A DNA stretch of 64,000 nt, taken from Puffinus mauretanicus. Lineage: Eukaryota > Chordata > Aves > Procellariiformes > Procellariidae. The DNA lies in contig JAJKFH010000470.1 of the NCBI GenBank assembly GCA_023333565.1, positions 682,001 to 746,000 on the forward strand. Reading direction: 5' to 3'. Below are positions 25,501 to 40,500 of the stretch, in pieces (the first letter of the stretch is position 1; each line of letters opens with the position of its first letter). The notes under the pieces were generated by a model, which ran no database searches, was not told the origin of the DNA, and saw only the letters and a list, made by a program, of their open reading frames with translations. The position numbers were made by a program, and so were the translations under genes.

Positions 25501-28500
25501 GGAGCCTTGCCATTAATTTTATTGGGCACTGGATTAAGGCCTAAAATTCTACAAGACTCTTCCAAAAATCAGGGCTCTGGCACAGGCTTTACAAAAGCAA
25601 ATAACATACAGTAAGAGAAGCAAAGCACTACCTGGATTGTTATAAGCAAGATGTCTAATGCTGTTGGCTCCTCTGGAGTTGAAAGGGATTTCCTCTGGCT
25701 TTGTAGTTTGGATACCTGCATCCATTTGCCATTAAAAAATGAATAAAGACTCTCCACTTCTCTTATAGTAACTATCAGCATATTGCCATGTCGATCCTTG
25801 ATTGGCTCATAAAAAACTCTGCCCAAGTTGTGAGTTCCCAGCAAATTCTAGAAAACAAGCAAATTATAAAATGAGAGTTATTTATCACACATCAGGAGAG
25901 TGGTATTTTGTGAAACTTTGTGCTCACTGACATCAGTTCTATTGACTTCAATAAAAACTAGATACACAGTGTTTCTCAAACCCTTGCCCTACAGTCATGT
26001 CATCCAGTGGCAAAAGGAAAAGTTTTTCCCTAGGTTGTGTTTGTGGATTGAATTGTGGATCCTCTGATGTGTTTGGTCCAGCAGTGTTTAGTCCAACATT
26101 TAATGGAGAACATCAGACAGACTATTATGACCGAACGCCTTTGTAAAAGGAAACACTGCAAAGTAATTCACTTCTTTGGATGGAACTTCCTATTTTTCCC
26201 CAGTCATGTAAAGATAAAGGATGCAATTTTCAAAACCACTCAGTGTTGGTCTAGTGGTGATTCCTTTGGTATCAATGAAGCCCTCTGACTTGAACTTACT
26301 GAAGAGCTAGGTGCTTATCTTAACCTCCCTATAACCAAATGTCAGAGATGATACAAAATTCTTCGTCTATCCCCAAATCATTCATATTGGACACTTCAAA
26401 TGTTTTCTGTTAGGGTCATTAACTATAATTTCCATTTCTGTTCTCTGTTTTAAAATTATTCAGATTATTTTCAGCAACAAAAGCATGTTGAATGTAAATA
26501 ATTCTGGAGCTAAACTGTGGGGTGTGTTTGTGAAGGAGGAATTTGAAGAGACACGGACCCTTTTTCTTTTACTTCAGATACCAAGAATGTGCTAGACAAA
26601 ACCGGCAGAAACTAACAAACTACCAGGGCAAAGCTCTCCAGGAAAATATGTGGGGATTAAAGAAAAGTAATTTTAAAAGACTCCACATAAAATACATATT
26701 TTGGTCAAAATCCCTTTCCTCACACAGTAAGGCATCTGCTTATAGGTGCAAACACACTCAATCCAGTGACCAGCCACTGAAGAGATTCCCAGATGTCTTA
26801 AGGAAAAATGCCTAACATTTAAAATATGCTCATTACTTTGCGACTTTTCAAGAGATCTACAGTAAGCTGGATAGGGATGGGGGTAGTTTAAAATGAAAAC
26901 TTGAATTCACAGTGTAGCACATTGTATGTTTAGGGAAGTGCTGTACATTAACTTAATGACATTATCCTGAATTTATTTATCTGTACTTAGCAGGCAATAT
27001 TTACTTATAAACTGTATTATTAAATTGTTTATAAACTCTAGGTGGTCAGCACAGTGACTGCCTTTTATGTGGCATAACTTAGCTATTTTAGCTTTATGCG
27101 TCCCTCTCCAGGGCATACTGTTGATGTCTATATAGCACCTCCCCTCTTCTTTTTTTAACTGTTCTACCTTTTGAGGTTAGCCTCCATAACTGATTAACAC
27201 GGGGTGTTTTGAGTACACATTTTGTATTAATCCATGTGCCCACAGGTGGGACAAATCACTGCAGGTAGATGTTAGCCATCTAGTTGTCATCATAATCCCT
27301 GCAACATATGAATGTGCCTAGATGAAAACAAACATCTGACTGTATATTCTGAATGGCATTCCAGCACAGAGAATGGGGGTACCTACTAATATGAATATGT
27401 GACTAATTCATATACTAAAAAAGTTTTGTGTCTGCTTAGCTTGGCACCCCATCACTTGTGTTTTGTTTGCTTTAGTTGTCTGGCGGTAACAACAGGCAAA
27501 ATTACAGTCCCTGTTGTCTCTGAATCTACTGATCTAGTCCTTTAGCAGCTGTGCTGTCACTGGTCTTTTCCATTCTGTCCTAAATTCCTGTGGAGTCAGT
27601 CTATTAACTGCCTCAATAAAATGTATTCAACCGTATAAACTTTATTGAGATCCTTCCATTGGTGGATCCCACTAGGCCACACACCGTTAGAGGCTGGCAG
27701 ATCGGTGACAATCCCTGTGTTCATCAGGGGACCACGCTAACAGAACAAACATTAAGGACAATAAATTTGCCAGAAATTCAACAGAGCAATATACCACATG
27801 GACACATTTGCTCTATCTCTGTGCTTCAAGCTCTGCTCTTAACATCTCTGGTAGCAAATAATAACACAACGTACTAGGAACCTTGGTTATCTTGAAGTGC
27901 AGTCCGTGCATACTAGCAATGCTCTGTTAAAGGCAATCTGCACAGAGGGAATGAAACTGAGCTAATCAAAGGAATACGTGTTACGTCAGCTGAGCTAACC
28001 ACACCAGAGGGAACATTCAGCAGATATAGTTAAAACTTTCTCTAGTGGCAGCTCAAAGGACTGACAAGCAGCTGCTGCTTAACACAGGTGGTCCTCCAAT
28101 AAAGGTACAGCAGACTGGCATTCCATATATTTCGGGATACTTTGGGGAAATCAGTCAAGACAGGTGGTTGCCCAGGAAGGCTACTCTCCTTTACAGCGTG
28201 CTTTGCCAAAAGATGTAAAAGAAACCCCACATGGGTATTCTTAATAATGGCCACAAAGTATCTGGCTCTCATAGCTGCTATAAAACTAGCTTATTGCATT
28301 GACTGGCAATAACAAGAGGGATGGCTGTGTGGCTAATACATGAGCCAAGCAATATGAAGATCTTCATTAATTCCATGACTTACCATAGATTTCTCTGGGA
28401 AGCTTTGGTGACTTCATTCAAACAAAAGGTAGGAGAAAGTGAGGCCTGGATATACTTTTTCTGTAAGAATCATGTACACATCTTTTTGAAAATGTATTTT

Positions 28501-31500
28501 CCCTCAAAAGTAAATATTTTATGAAAGTGTCTGCCTTCCAGCTAGAGATCTCATGTTATCATGAAACCCATTCTTCAAAAGCTTTACAATAAATGTCAAA
28601 ATGTTCTGCTGGAGAAAGTGTAATTACTATTTGCATAACAAAGGATTAAGTGGCCTGTTCAGTAACCACTTAGGTTGTATCTGTAGCACAGGTTGGAACG
28701 GAACCATCCTTAGAGTCACTGCTATGCCTTAACAACATGATATGAATAGTGCAGGTAGTGCTGCTGTCCCTACCACTGTGCTGAGGGGTCAGCACAAGAT
28801 CTATGCACCGCTTAATCTCTCTTAGGCTCTGTTTTTAAGGGTCTAAATAGGTCTCTGACTGGTTCTCTGCACAAAGGTACATTTCACCTTAAAAATTTTG
28901 GCAGCTCAATTAAGAACTTAATGAAAGATTCATTTTTATTTCCCTGCTGACAATCCGCAAGAGCGTAGCCATCCTATTTGTCAAACAGTGTAGTTCTGCC
29001 CTAGAAGCTGTACTTGAGCAGTTTGTAAGCCAGGGGTGAATCAAGAGTACTATTCTGGCAACTTCAGCAGTCTACTTGTCCTTGCTGTTGGGGACAGAAG
29101 CTACCTACTGCTGCATGTTCCCATATAGCACAAGGGAGTGCTAAATCTTACCCAGACTTTAAATGCTTCATTAATATATTAATAATTAATAATGAATAGG
29201 CCTTCTAAGAGGCTTTTGAGCAGCAAATATTAGGATTATAACTCCTGAATTCCCAATCTGCAAACCCACAGGCTTATTTGTGGTCATTATTTACTGGTTC
29301 ATATCTGTTTGTTTCTTCATCTCCCACTATTGTTTCTTTCCTTTCTTTTTCCTACTCTTTACTTTTAATGTAACTCCTTCCTTCCAGCTGGCAAGAGAGG
29401 CTCAGTAGCTCATTTCATTGTAGATGATAACGCTGCTCCACAGAACAGGCCTGTGGGGAGTGGTGAACCATAGGACAGCTGGCAGTACTATCCCTTAGAG
29501 ATCAGAAAGTCACTAAGTTAATAGCTAGAAATATGCAATGCAACCAACCTGTAGCTGTGCTGCTGCTGAAAGCATCTTTTGCCTGGCTTGAAGTGCTGTT
29601 GATGAGGACACAGATATAGATGTATTCTGCCTTAGCCATCTGATATCATCCCACATGCAAGACAACTGCAAAAATATATCCAGTTCAATCAGTTTTTGTT
29701 CTCAGCATTTACAAAAGCAGAAATGAAACTAAAAGCATTTTGGACTTGGAAAAATCAGTAGACATTGCTCATTTTGAGTTTCTGTGGATGGCAATAAGTT
29801 GCCTAGATAAATATGAAACAGATATTGAATCAGACACAGAAGTTGTTCTGTAAACAGCATGCACCCATTTCAATTGCTTTTTGGACTATTGTGTAAAATT
29901 GATTTACTCTTCTTTGGGGTATAAAAAATAGCATGAAGATATCTTGAATGATGGCATAACCATAATACCAACTTTAAAACTTCTAGTTATTTCTTTAGAC
30001 CCTTCCTCTAAGTGTTCATAAAGCCTTTATGTACTCAAGTAGCAATCATTTATGTAGGATCATACATTAAAAAGAGCTAATTGTGCCACTGTCAGAGACC
30101 CAGTCAGAATTTAACCCATATAAATGGTTTGTGAAAATTGCATTTTAACATGAGTGAAAGGTAAAGCACTTCATCATTTAGCTTTTTAAAGATGCCATTT
30201 CATATATTCAGAATGATGAGCTAAGGCCTATGCACTGCTAGCAACAAACTTGTAGAAGCAATATATGAAATAAGACTCCCGTTACCTTTGTGAACCACAG
30301 GAAGTCCTGCATAACTGAACTACTGTGAGAGTCATCAATTTCCACAATTGGGATTTGATCTTCATTGGTTACTAATAAATTGTCTTTGTAAAAAAATATA
30401 ACAGATAAGTAGAGTCCCCTAAAGAAAGAAGGAAACATTGTCAAACATCTTTCATGTCTATTCACATCCACGCCAAATATTAGTCAAAGAATCATAGATG
30501 TTAAGTTCTGAGGAGACAAATTGAATCATCTGGTCTTAACTTCTGTGTTATATAGATCATGCAACTTAAGCCAGTGAATTCGGAAAAATATTTGGGAAGA
30601 TTATCACTTTAGATGATGTGAGACTACAGGAATCTAAGAAATGATGAATTTGTGCAGGCCATTGACATCAGTTTTAGTAAGAATTTTGCCAGAGTAAACA
30701 GTACACAATGGAGGCTTTATGCCCCTTAGAAATCAGAAATTTTACCAAAACTTTTTATCATTAATGGGCTTAGTTCTGCCCTCATTTACTTCAGAGTAAA
30801 TCTGAAGTAACTCGATTGAAATCAGGCGGGTTATTATGGATTTACATTAGTGTAATTGAGTGTAATTTGGCTAGCATATCTGCAAAACTGTTTATAGAGA
30901 TCATTCCTTTCAATATTTACCCTTGCAATTAGTTACATACGTTAAGTAGTTGCCTTAGGGAACTTAGACTCTGGAGAGCTCTTCTGAAAGAATCAAACTC
31001 TTATCAAAATACAAAGAAGAAAAAGCAAACTGAACACTGCTGGCAATGAAAGAAGAAAAAATCCAGCATAAGCAACTTCCATTTGCTAAAACAAATTATC
31101 AAGGCTGGGTTGCAAAACCTAGCTAAAGATGTTAGAGGATTCTAGATGTGTTGCTTGTTGCCAACGGACGATTAAAACATGTTATCTGAGCCCTGCATTT
31201 TATATTATGAATGAAATAAATACCATAGTTTCATTATTGAGCAGCAACAGAGGCAGTACTTCCAAAATACCTCAGTAACTGCACTTCGTGTTTGCACAGA
31301 ATATTTCACTCTGTTACAATTCAAATCCAGTTCCAACAGTAACAATGAAAAGATTCTATTGATTTCAGTAGGAACTGGAGCATTATTTTCCTATCAGCTG
31401 TACCAGTCTTACATGTATGTGATTTTATCAGGTTCATTCTGATTGATTGCTGTTTCATTGGTAGTGGAATCTTCACATATATTTCTAAGGTGCTTTTCAC

Positions 31501-34500
31501 TATTACGTAAAAGCAACAACTGGTAGGTAAAACTCAGAATGTTTGGGAGATAAAATGAATGACAAACCGTTTCAGAGTCTTCACAAACTTGTTTGATGAA
31601 TGGAAAAGGTGCTTCAGGCTTCTGGAAACAGATTGCTTGCGACCAGCATTCTGTAATTTAGAACTTTCTAAAATGGAAAATAAAAAGCAAACCAAACCCA
31701 GCACTTAAATTTCAGTTAGTATCTCATAAAGAACCTTTGTCTCTTGAATCACTATACTAAATTTCAGTCAGTGCCCACTATATTCCTTTCAAAAGGCAAC
31801 ATTTAGAAACATGCTCAAACCTTTAGCTTATATTTTCATTATCTTAGCGATATGCGACAGCAAACCATTTCCTTACTTGCAGCAAACTCAGACTTGGTAA
31901 AAATGTCTTGCTCCTAGGCAAAGTATAGCTTGAACCAGTACCACTAGTACTCAATGTTCAGAATGGATATGAATTTTACAAGTGGTCTCAAAAACCCAAG
32001 AAGAGAATCGAACCATCAGTCAACATTTTAGGGTGTTGTAATTCCTCAGTTTCTGTCTATATATACCTTAAGCTTCTAAGAACTGAATAATTGGTGCCCT
32101 GGCAATCATTAACATCACAGCATCACCGGTCTAATCTAAGTAAAAGCTTTAAGGAAACAAGTAGATTGACCCTCATCTTTCTCTGTATCACATTAAATGT
32201 ATGTGCTTTTGTTTGGATTTTTTTTCCCCCCATCACAACAATTTCCACTCACCTGTATTGCGTCAGAGCTTTCACAGTTACATTTGCTACCTAGTAATCT
32301 GGAATCCAAGGAAGAGGTGTTTAACTCATTTGTTCACTTCATGTCAAAGCTGAGACCTGCTGTGTGCCTGCAAGGATCTCTGGACCAGCTCTCTCAATAG
32401 AAGAATTGTATAAATTCAAATATTTGCCCAATACTCTAAAAAATGTGGTTAAATTTTTATACATTGTATTATTTTTAACTTTCATGAATTTGATTTAATG
32501 TCTTTTCTTCTTTCATGCATGGCCTGAGTTTCCCTGTAAGCCAAAGAAAAATCTTCCAGTGGGAACCGAAACTCACAAGCTCTGTGAAACAGCTGTACCT
32601 GTGTACCTGTAAGCAGATTTTAGAGGGTATGCCAATAGATGGCAGTCAGGAACATGCAGCATTGTATAATGTATAATGTATTGTCAGTTGTTGTTGTCCA
32701 CATATGGCATTTAAAAGGAACAGGCGTTTAAAACTGTTTGAGGTTTTTTTGCATTGTCTTTTGCGATGTCCCTCCTGTTTAATGCTGTTGTAAGAGAAAC
32801 AGCAGAAACATTTAAGCTAAAAATAGGTTTAATTCTTCAGATATTTACTGTAATGTGAAAAGAAAGACAAAAAGAAAAATGTAACTGTGAAACTACATCT
32901 CAGTTTTCCAGGATGTGACTCTTTATTTGGATGAAGCAGATACCCATCCAGACTGAAGCGTGAAACATTTTGAGGGACACCCTTCTCCAGTGGGGGAAAA
33001 ATATGACTCATGAAGAACTATTTGCTGAATGCTGCTAATCAGTCTGCTTAGGTGTTTTCAGAGTAACATATGCAAAATAGGAGGTGTCTATCTGTGTCTC
33101 CCTAGTGAGTTCTAAGTTTGAACATGTAAAGAGCACCTAAATTTGCTCTTGTCAAAACCCCATCTGTGGAAGTGCTCAACATGTTTTTAAATGATGAATA
33201 AATTTGCACCATAATTTGCACATTGAAAACTACAGAAAGATGACACATTGTTAGCAATAATTACCACTCTGCTGAACAGCAATTACAAAGAGAACAAGGT
33301 TCTATTGGGGGTAAAATCATACAATTCAGATGTATGAGACTTATTAGATTATCAAATCCATTGTCTTTCCAGTGCAAACTTGTTCTCCGTGGCATATTCT
33401 CCAATGCGCTGTTCAGTTTGGTTTTCACAGACTCATCCAAATCCATAACTGCAACTGATCTTTGTTTTCTTTTCCTTTTAAAAAAATTCATTTATTTTTC
33501 TACCCATATCTCCTCAGACAATTTTTATTTTACTGTGAACTTTTTTCAGTATATCACAGTAATGTAAACCAAATGCTACATGAAAACTCCTGTCTTAATG
33601 TTTCCTTTTTCCAAGGTTAAGACCAATTTAGGAATATAAATTTCATTCTAATTATGCAATTTTTATTTTCTTATATATTAAGGTTGGAGGGAATCGAGGA
33701 GGAAATTGCTGAAGGCAAAGCAACATAATTCTGTATAAAACACCCAGAGACTGCAGCATTAAAATAAGAGGGCAAATTACAAGTGAAATATATGTTATTG
33801 GGCTATTCAGTGGTTTGGGTTTAGTCCACAGCTTTGCAGAAGCCAACAGCAAAAGAAATAATGTAAAACTAGATGGAGACTGTAAACTCTCCTACATTGC
33901 TATTTGCTTTTGTTTTACAGTATAGTGTGTCTAGAAGCCAAAAAACATGGAGCTAAGATTAGAGGATAATTTGGATCTACAGGAAATGGAACTTCGTCTG
34001 TTATTTAATTAACTAATAAATAACATAGAGTAACCTTTGTAGAAAAGCACCAGTAACAACAAAATAAGTTTATAATAAATGATACAGCAATAGAGTTGTG
34101 AGGTCTTTTAATAGAAGCTCAGGAGCGAACAAATAGTGGCTGAGATTAGAGAATTTCCAGTGATTAGATTTAGATCAGAAGCATTCAAACCTGGCTTGAA
34201 GTGGGCAATTAACTACAAAGGTATATTTACAACATTAGCAGTTCTTCTCTTCTCAGGTAGGATATATAAATGTTTCTTTGCAGTTCACTTAAGTACAACA
34301 GATGATACTTAAAAGCGACATAAGTCGGTTGTGGAAGAATAAGAACAAAGTTGCATACTCAGGCTGCTAGTATGCATCTGGGGTCTCTGCTCTAGAGGAA
34401 TGTCTGTTATGCTGTGCCATTTCTCTGAGGAGGAAGATCATCTGGAATTCTTTGTCCTATCACTAGACAAGCGGGTGCCTCTCCTCAAGTGGGGCAGATG

Positions 34501-37500
34501 TGAAGTAAATGGAATTACCTCAGTGCAAAATTATCTGAGATCTTAGCCCCACAAAGAGACAGCCTGTGGAACAGTTAAATATCATTTAGGGTGACCCTGA
34601 ACAAGGAAGCAAGTTAGCACAAGATGAGCTAGATCCCACTGAAAACTTAGTGGAGGGCATAAAAGGAGGTTTAGAGTTTTCACTAACTGTATAACCTTAT
34701 GAAAATACATCAAATAGCTGGAAACGTCCAGACAAATTCAAACTCAATTTAAAGCTACACATTTTTAGCAGTGCAGACAACTGACACTGGGATAATGTGC
34801 ATGGAGACATAATTCCACACAGAAATTAAAGGCATCAGTAGTGGCCAGACACCTCAATAGCTTGAGACCATGATAGATTCTGTATTACCTTACCTCAAGG
34901 TGGGATGTCTTTCAAAAGAAAATTCTGTATCTCATGAAGAAGCTATTGGCATGACAGTCATATTACTGGGTGGTATATTTTGGATTACAAAGCCGGCTCA
35001 ACAGTTGAAATTGTAACTTCTTAAATTGCCTACCTGAACTTCTCAGTCTATGGCTTGGCTCTGAAGCCTGCCTTTGTATATTCTCACAAATAATTATAAT
35101 CTAAACATTTTAAATGCCCTGTGGAATCAGAGATCCTTCTGATTGTTAAATGCAATAAAACTATGTGCTCTGCTTGTGAATCAAATTACAATTAGAACAT
35201 TTTTATTTCACCTCTGATTTGTCCAGTAAAATACATTTTAACCAAATTTCAGAAAGAAAATATCTGGTAAGCATTTTACTGGAGTTGGGTTCCTTTCTTA
35301 ATGAAGCATCACACAATTACGTAAGCCACTCAGAATTGTTTAGAAAGAATGATCTACAAGAAAAAAATACTTAAAAAAATACATTTGAAGTGTTGCCAGG
35401 ACATACAATTGTAGTAACTTAGTTATGATAGTCTGTAGCATGGTATTATGAAGACAAATGGATGACTCTTGTTTGTAATCATCAGGGTTTTCCAGAAGAT
35501 TAAACATATGAAAGCAAAGCTTCCTAAGTAATTCCCTAGGAGATTTCATCATATCACAGAGCAGGTTCAAAAGCAACAGCTGATCTAATTCCAAAAGCTC
35601 TTAAACTCACTGTACATTCCAATGTATTCTTCCTGGTATTTTTGTAAGATTGTTTTCTTCAGCCCCTGAAACGCGAAGCATAGGGCAAAAGGCAGGCTGC
35701 AGTGCAAAGCCTGAATGAACAGACTTGGGCAAGAGATCTGCCTGAAATCTGAGCAATTTAACCCTTCCAGATCACATTGGAGCAATAGCACATTGCCTTG
35801 CTCTTCCAGCTCCTCTGTATTCTGAGGCTTTTGCCTATGTTATCCAAGTAATCTCAGACCTTTTAGATCGATTACCCTCTCAGTTTTTTCCACCTCCCTT
35901 GCACTCCTCCTCCACTCTCCTTCAGCCAGCCTGAGCATCGTGAGTGTGATATCCCTCAGAGGAATCACTTAGTGAAAAGCCAAGGTGCCAAGACCCCATG
36001 TTTGAGTCCTGTCTCTGTCTTCACCTAGCTTTAATTCATGCAGAGCTTGATTCTGCTCTCATTTATAAACCACAGCAAATCAGTCATTGTAAGCAGATTC
36101 AAGGATACTCTACAAACAATGTCCAGCTATTTACTGACATCTCTAAAACAAATGAGGAAGACAGAGGTTAAAATACTAACGTATAATCAAAGAAGAGTGT
36201 GGTAAAGAGAAGCATGGTAAAGAATGGATAAATGCCTGGGCAGATCCTCAGCTTATGTATAACAGCATACCCATGCTGACTTCTCTCCATGTCAGTCGAA
36301 TCATGCTAATTTACATTAATTAAGAATCTCGCTCAGGCCTCTGTATTATATGAAATGAAAGCCATTATTTGGGCTTTTCAGTCATATACAGTAGCTTATC
36401 TCAGATCCCTGATCAAACTCCTCAGATTTCACTGAAGTTGATAAATACGAGAATCAAATTTCAGAGTCAAAGTGATGTAGTAATTCTTACTTTTTTCTGC
36501 AAACTCTTTGTCTTGATTCTTTACCAAATTACTGAAATACAAGGGATTGACATCAGTCATATATTTAAGGCAAGTTCCAAAGGCTGTCCTATTATGTTAC
36601 AATCCTGATTTATCCAAAAACTACTACTGTGTAATGCTAGCATTACAAGCAATTATGAGATTTTTATTTGGTTGAAGGCAAGGGTGTTGCTCAAGCTGAC
36701 TCCACAGTGTAGTACTGCCACATGTAAGCTCCCAGATCCTCTTTCAGACATGCAAGAAAATGTTCTGAGATAAACAGATTTTCTGTATTGTTATTTATTA
36801 TTTAAGGAAAAGGAGTTAGGAAATCAACACAGAGTTGTCTGTGCTTTGCTTTGTGACTGGGGTTAATTTCTGGAACAGTGGAATTTTATAAGAACCAGGC
36901 ACGGGTGTCAGATTCTCAAAGGGAGGGATTTTCTGCATGTTGTTTAAAACTGCTTCTGTTCTGGGCTGGTATGTCAGTAAAACAATTTCTGCTAAGAATA
37001 TTCTGAGATATTCCATCACTTATTCCCTGTTGACTAGGAAGGTGGCCTGAAAGACCCGAGATATCCACTAACTTCAGAAAGGAAGAACTGTACCATGGAA
37101 AAAAGACTTCTTTAATAGCATGAAAAAGCTATGTAAGAGAGAGAATACATCATCTGTATTTTGAGTACCAAGACCACCTGCAAGTGATAATGCTTGTATG
37201 AATTTTAATTAGAGAAACAACATTTTCTTGCAATATCTCCTTTCCCTTTCCAAGCAACATAGCTGAATAGTTTAAGTTGCTATGGTTACAATGGGTTGTG
37301 GCAGACTGTGGATCATCATGATAGTGACATATTTGCACGTAAAGAACAAAGGCCGCATCTTTCCATTTCAGCCAGATGATTTTAGCCCTAAGTATTTCTA
37401 TGATTTTAAATCAATTGATGCAGCTTGACATAACAGTCATACTAGGTGAAAAAAATGAAAACTTCATGGTAGTTCAACTTTTCAGTTTAAAATAAGTTCC

Positions 37501-40500
37501 TTTGCAATGAAGCATTATTCCAGTTAGAAGTTTATTTTAAGAAAATAAATAGTACTTTTCAACAACCCGTATAGAACAGGAGTTTTCATATATGCTTTAA
37601 AAAGAATGCCAAGCTGTTGCCTTGGCTCTTGAGCTATTAAAGGCACAGGCTGTTTCTCATGAATGACGAGCAAAGAGCTGGCTGAGATTCGAATTCTCTC
37701 CTAGTTTTGATCCATTCTATTTGAAAATGTAGCAATCTTATCTTCCCACTGCATTGTGCAAGTATTTTTCATTATAGATTGGCATCACATCCACTAGAGT
37801 ATTTAGTGTCTTCCATTTGGAGGCAGCCAAGTCCCCTCTTTTGATCCAAAACAGTTGTTAACTCTCTAAAGTATTTCTTTATATGAAAAAATAAAAGAGA
37901 GAGATCCTTGAAACATTTTAGTGGAATCCTGTGTGAAACTAATTTGTAGGAAAAAACAAATCAATAGGTGTGTAGGGTACAGAGGATACAAAGGATGTGT
38001 CTGTGGTTGTGTGCATTCTAGTTTTCAGATGTTTTCATCCAACTGATTTCAAGGGTTAAGAGCAAGATAGTGCGCTAAAGTGATTCCAGATGGGCCAATA
38101 TTAATATCTTTCTTTTCCTGATGAATGAGAAGGTATGACCTAGTTAGAAAACTGCTAAAATTACAGGCGCCACAGAGGCTTCAGCTGGTGCCCTACCACA
38201 TAGATATTTATCCTTACCTCTGCAATTATAATGCTGATGAGCTGCTCGAACCTGCTGAAGGAGACGTTCCAGGGCCTCAGTGTGTCCCCTGTGCCGAGGT
38301 TCTCTTCCACTGCAGTCTTTCCAGTCTATTGAACAAAGGAAATAAACAGAAATGAAACACAAAGAAGCAGGAGAGGGTTTTAAAATATTTTCTTGCCTCT
38401 GATACTTCTTGGCTTTAGACGAGTTTTACATCTGGGCACACAGGAAAAAAATGGCAGTTGTTTTTAAGTCTGCTGTTGTTACTTGTACAGTAAGTTTCCT
38501 TTGTCTTGTGCCAGTTAGGTAATTAATCATAATGATTATTAACAAAGACCTCACAATCAGCTCCTAGAAGCTCCCTCCTATAGTGACTGACTAGACAATT
38601 TCTCTTCAGTATATAAATGGCCTCTGTTGCTGCACTGTCAGAGCTGCTCTCAGCTGCTGTACCATACTGACACTCTCCGTACCTCATGAAGATCACACTA
38701 CTGCTCCTTCTGCGTTTTGTTGAGACACCAGGAGGCTAAATGACTCTCCTACAGTTATATAGGAAACCGATTGCAAAGCAGAGAATGAACATCTTCCTAC
38801 ATCCAGAGCTAGCTCTGTAGCCAGAGGAACATGCTCTGAGTAAAATCACTTCTGAAAATCTGCTCCCAGCAGAGGCCTGAGCAAACGCTGGCAATTCTTG
38901 CCCTAGAGTCTATGGTCTGCTCAGCACTGCACTCGTGAGGCAAGAAGCTGCGGTTTCTATCCCACATACCTTCAACCTACAAAAGACTTTGTTTTCACTC
39001 ATTTGCTGCTAGCTACAATCTCAATGTTGATTTTAAAAAACAGGCAATCTCATCACAAATAGGAGGATAAAATTCTGTGTATCAGAGAGGAGCTTTTTAA
39101 TTCCAGACTTGACTATTTTCATACTTTCATTATAATGAGAAAAAAGTATCGCACTGGTTTCCTGACTCAAAGTAATGGTGGATCAAGGTATTAAGAGATC
39201 TGTCTGCAAGGGAGACATGCTTCCATCTTGCTGGCCATGTATGTATTCACAGCCACCAACAAACAGTTTGTTCACTCACTAAATATACAGATCTAGTTTC
39301 TAGTGCAAGTTTGGAGTCAAGCATTCCTTCCAATGGGCTCACTATGCCAGGGATATAAATATGTATTTGCTGCCATTTACTATAGCAGCTAGAGTAAGCC
39401 CCATGAAAGGGTGGAAAGAGACGACGTTTGCTATCCTGATAGCCTGTGGGCAGTTGTAACAGCTGCAGAGTGGCTATCTGTGTGTTGTATGCTATTGCAG
39501 AGATCAAGGGCCAGCTGCATTTATAGCTCTGGGTGGGGAGGCCAGTTCTTAGATCTCCTGTGAGCAGCCAAGAGGAACCAACTGAAACTCACCAATCTCA
39601 AAGTGCTTTGGTGTCATCAAACTGGTAGAGTTTCAAACAACCTCATGATTTCTCTATCCCAGTGGTTTCCAAACTTTTTGAGCCTCCAGATTGCTGGCTA
39701 CCTTAAAAATGACATGGAAATCAGACCAGCTTCCCTCATTGTCCATCACTTACATGCTAATGAATAAGCCTAGAAATGTTACTATCTACTATGATTTCAC
39801 AGACCAGCTGCACAACGCTGGCCACCACTTTCCGGGCTGCTCATGTGTATGTGGGGGAAACAGGAGGACAGTGGCAAGCATTCACTGTCATGCTACACGG
39901 ATGCATCTCCAAGGATGTCACTAACCTTTGATACTCTGGGATTGGAATGGATCAGGATTAAGCCCTGAAGCTTTCATTTCCTTTGCATATTCTTCTGTCT
40001 GCCGTTACAGACAGCTTTGTAGAGTATTAATGTATTCACATTTAATTTTTAGCTTAGGGCCATATTTTGTTATGCAACACTGGAGTAATTTCAGGTTGCT
40101 GCCTTCTTGCCAAGCACAAATCTGCTAGTTTTCAAAACCAGTGGTGAAGGCAGTCACGTGGATAAAGAAGTTCTGCCCCCAGTTACTACTGTGGTAAATA
40201 GCATCTTGTCTCTCAAGCTAAAATTCTGATGTTAGTATTACTTAATGGAAGAATTTACATTTAGGCTCTGATGGTCTCACTTGCTGTAAAGCTTAAGCAT
40301 GCGTCACTAAGGATACTTAATGAAAGTACCACATTCTTGCCAGCTATCTATATACAGTGAGCTGAGTCTGCCTAATGCTTCTGTGTTCATCCACAAAGAA
40401 AACATACATATATAGCCATGAAGGAACATTTCTCTTTGCCATAAACTCACAAAATATCCTATATATATCAAGTGATGCTCCTGCTCTCCTACAGGGAAAT

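Larger units (their letters stand above)
30419..31567 (-). other. Intron W6-W7
   Basis: GT-AG intron of 1149 nt with the weak donor GTTTGT at its start. It is unusually repeat-dense: an ancient CR1 tail (30485-30590) and two fold-back copies (30767-30870, 31323-31380). Confidence 0.85.

Noticed and set aside
38125..38355. Plus-strand ORF of 76 codons
   Set aside because: It overlaps exon W5 on the opposite strand and is its antisense shadow.
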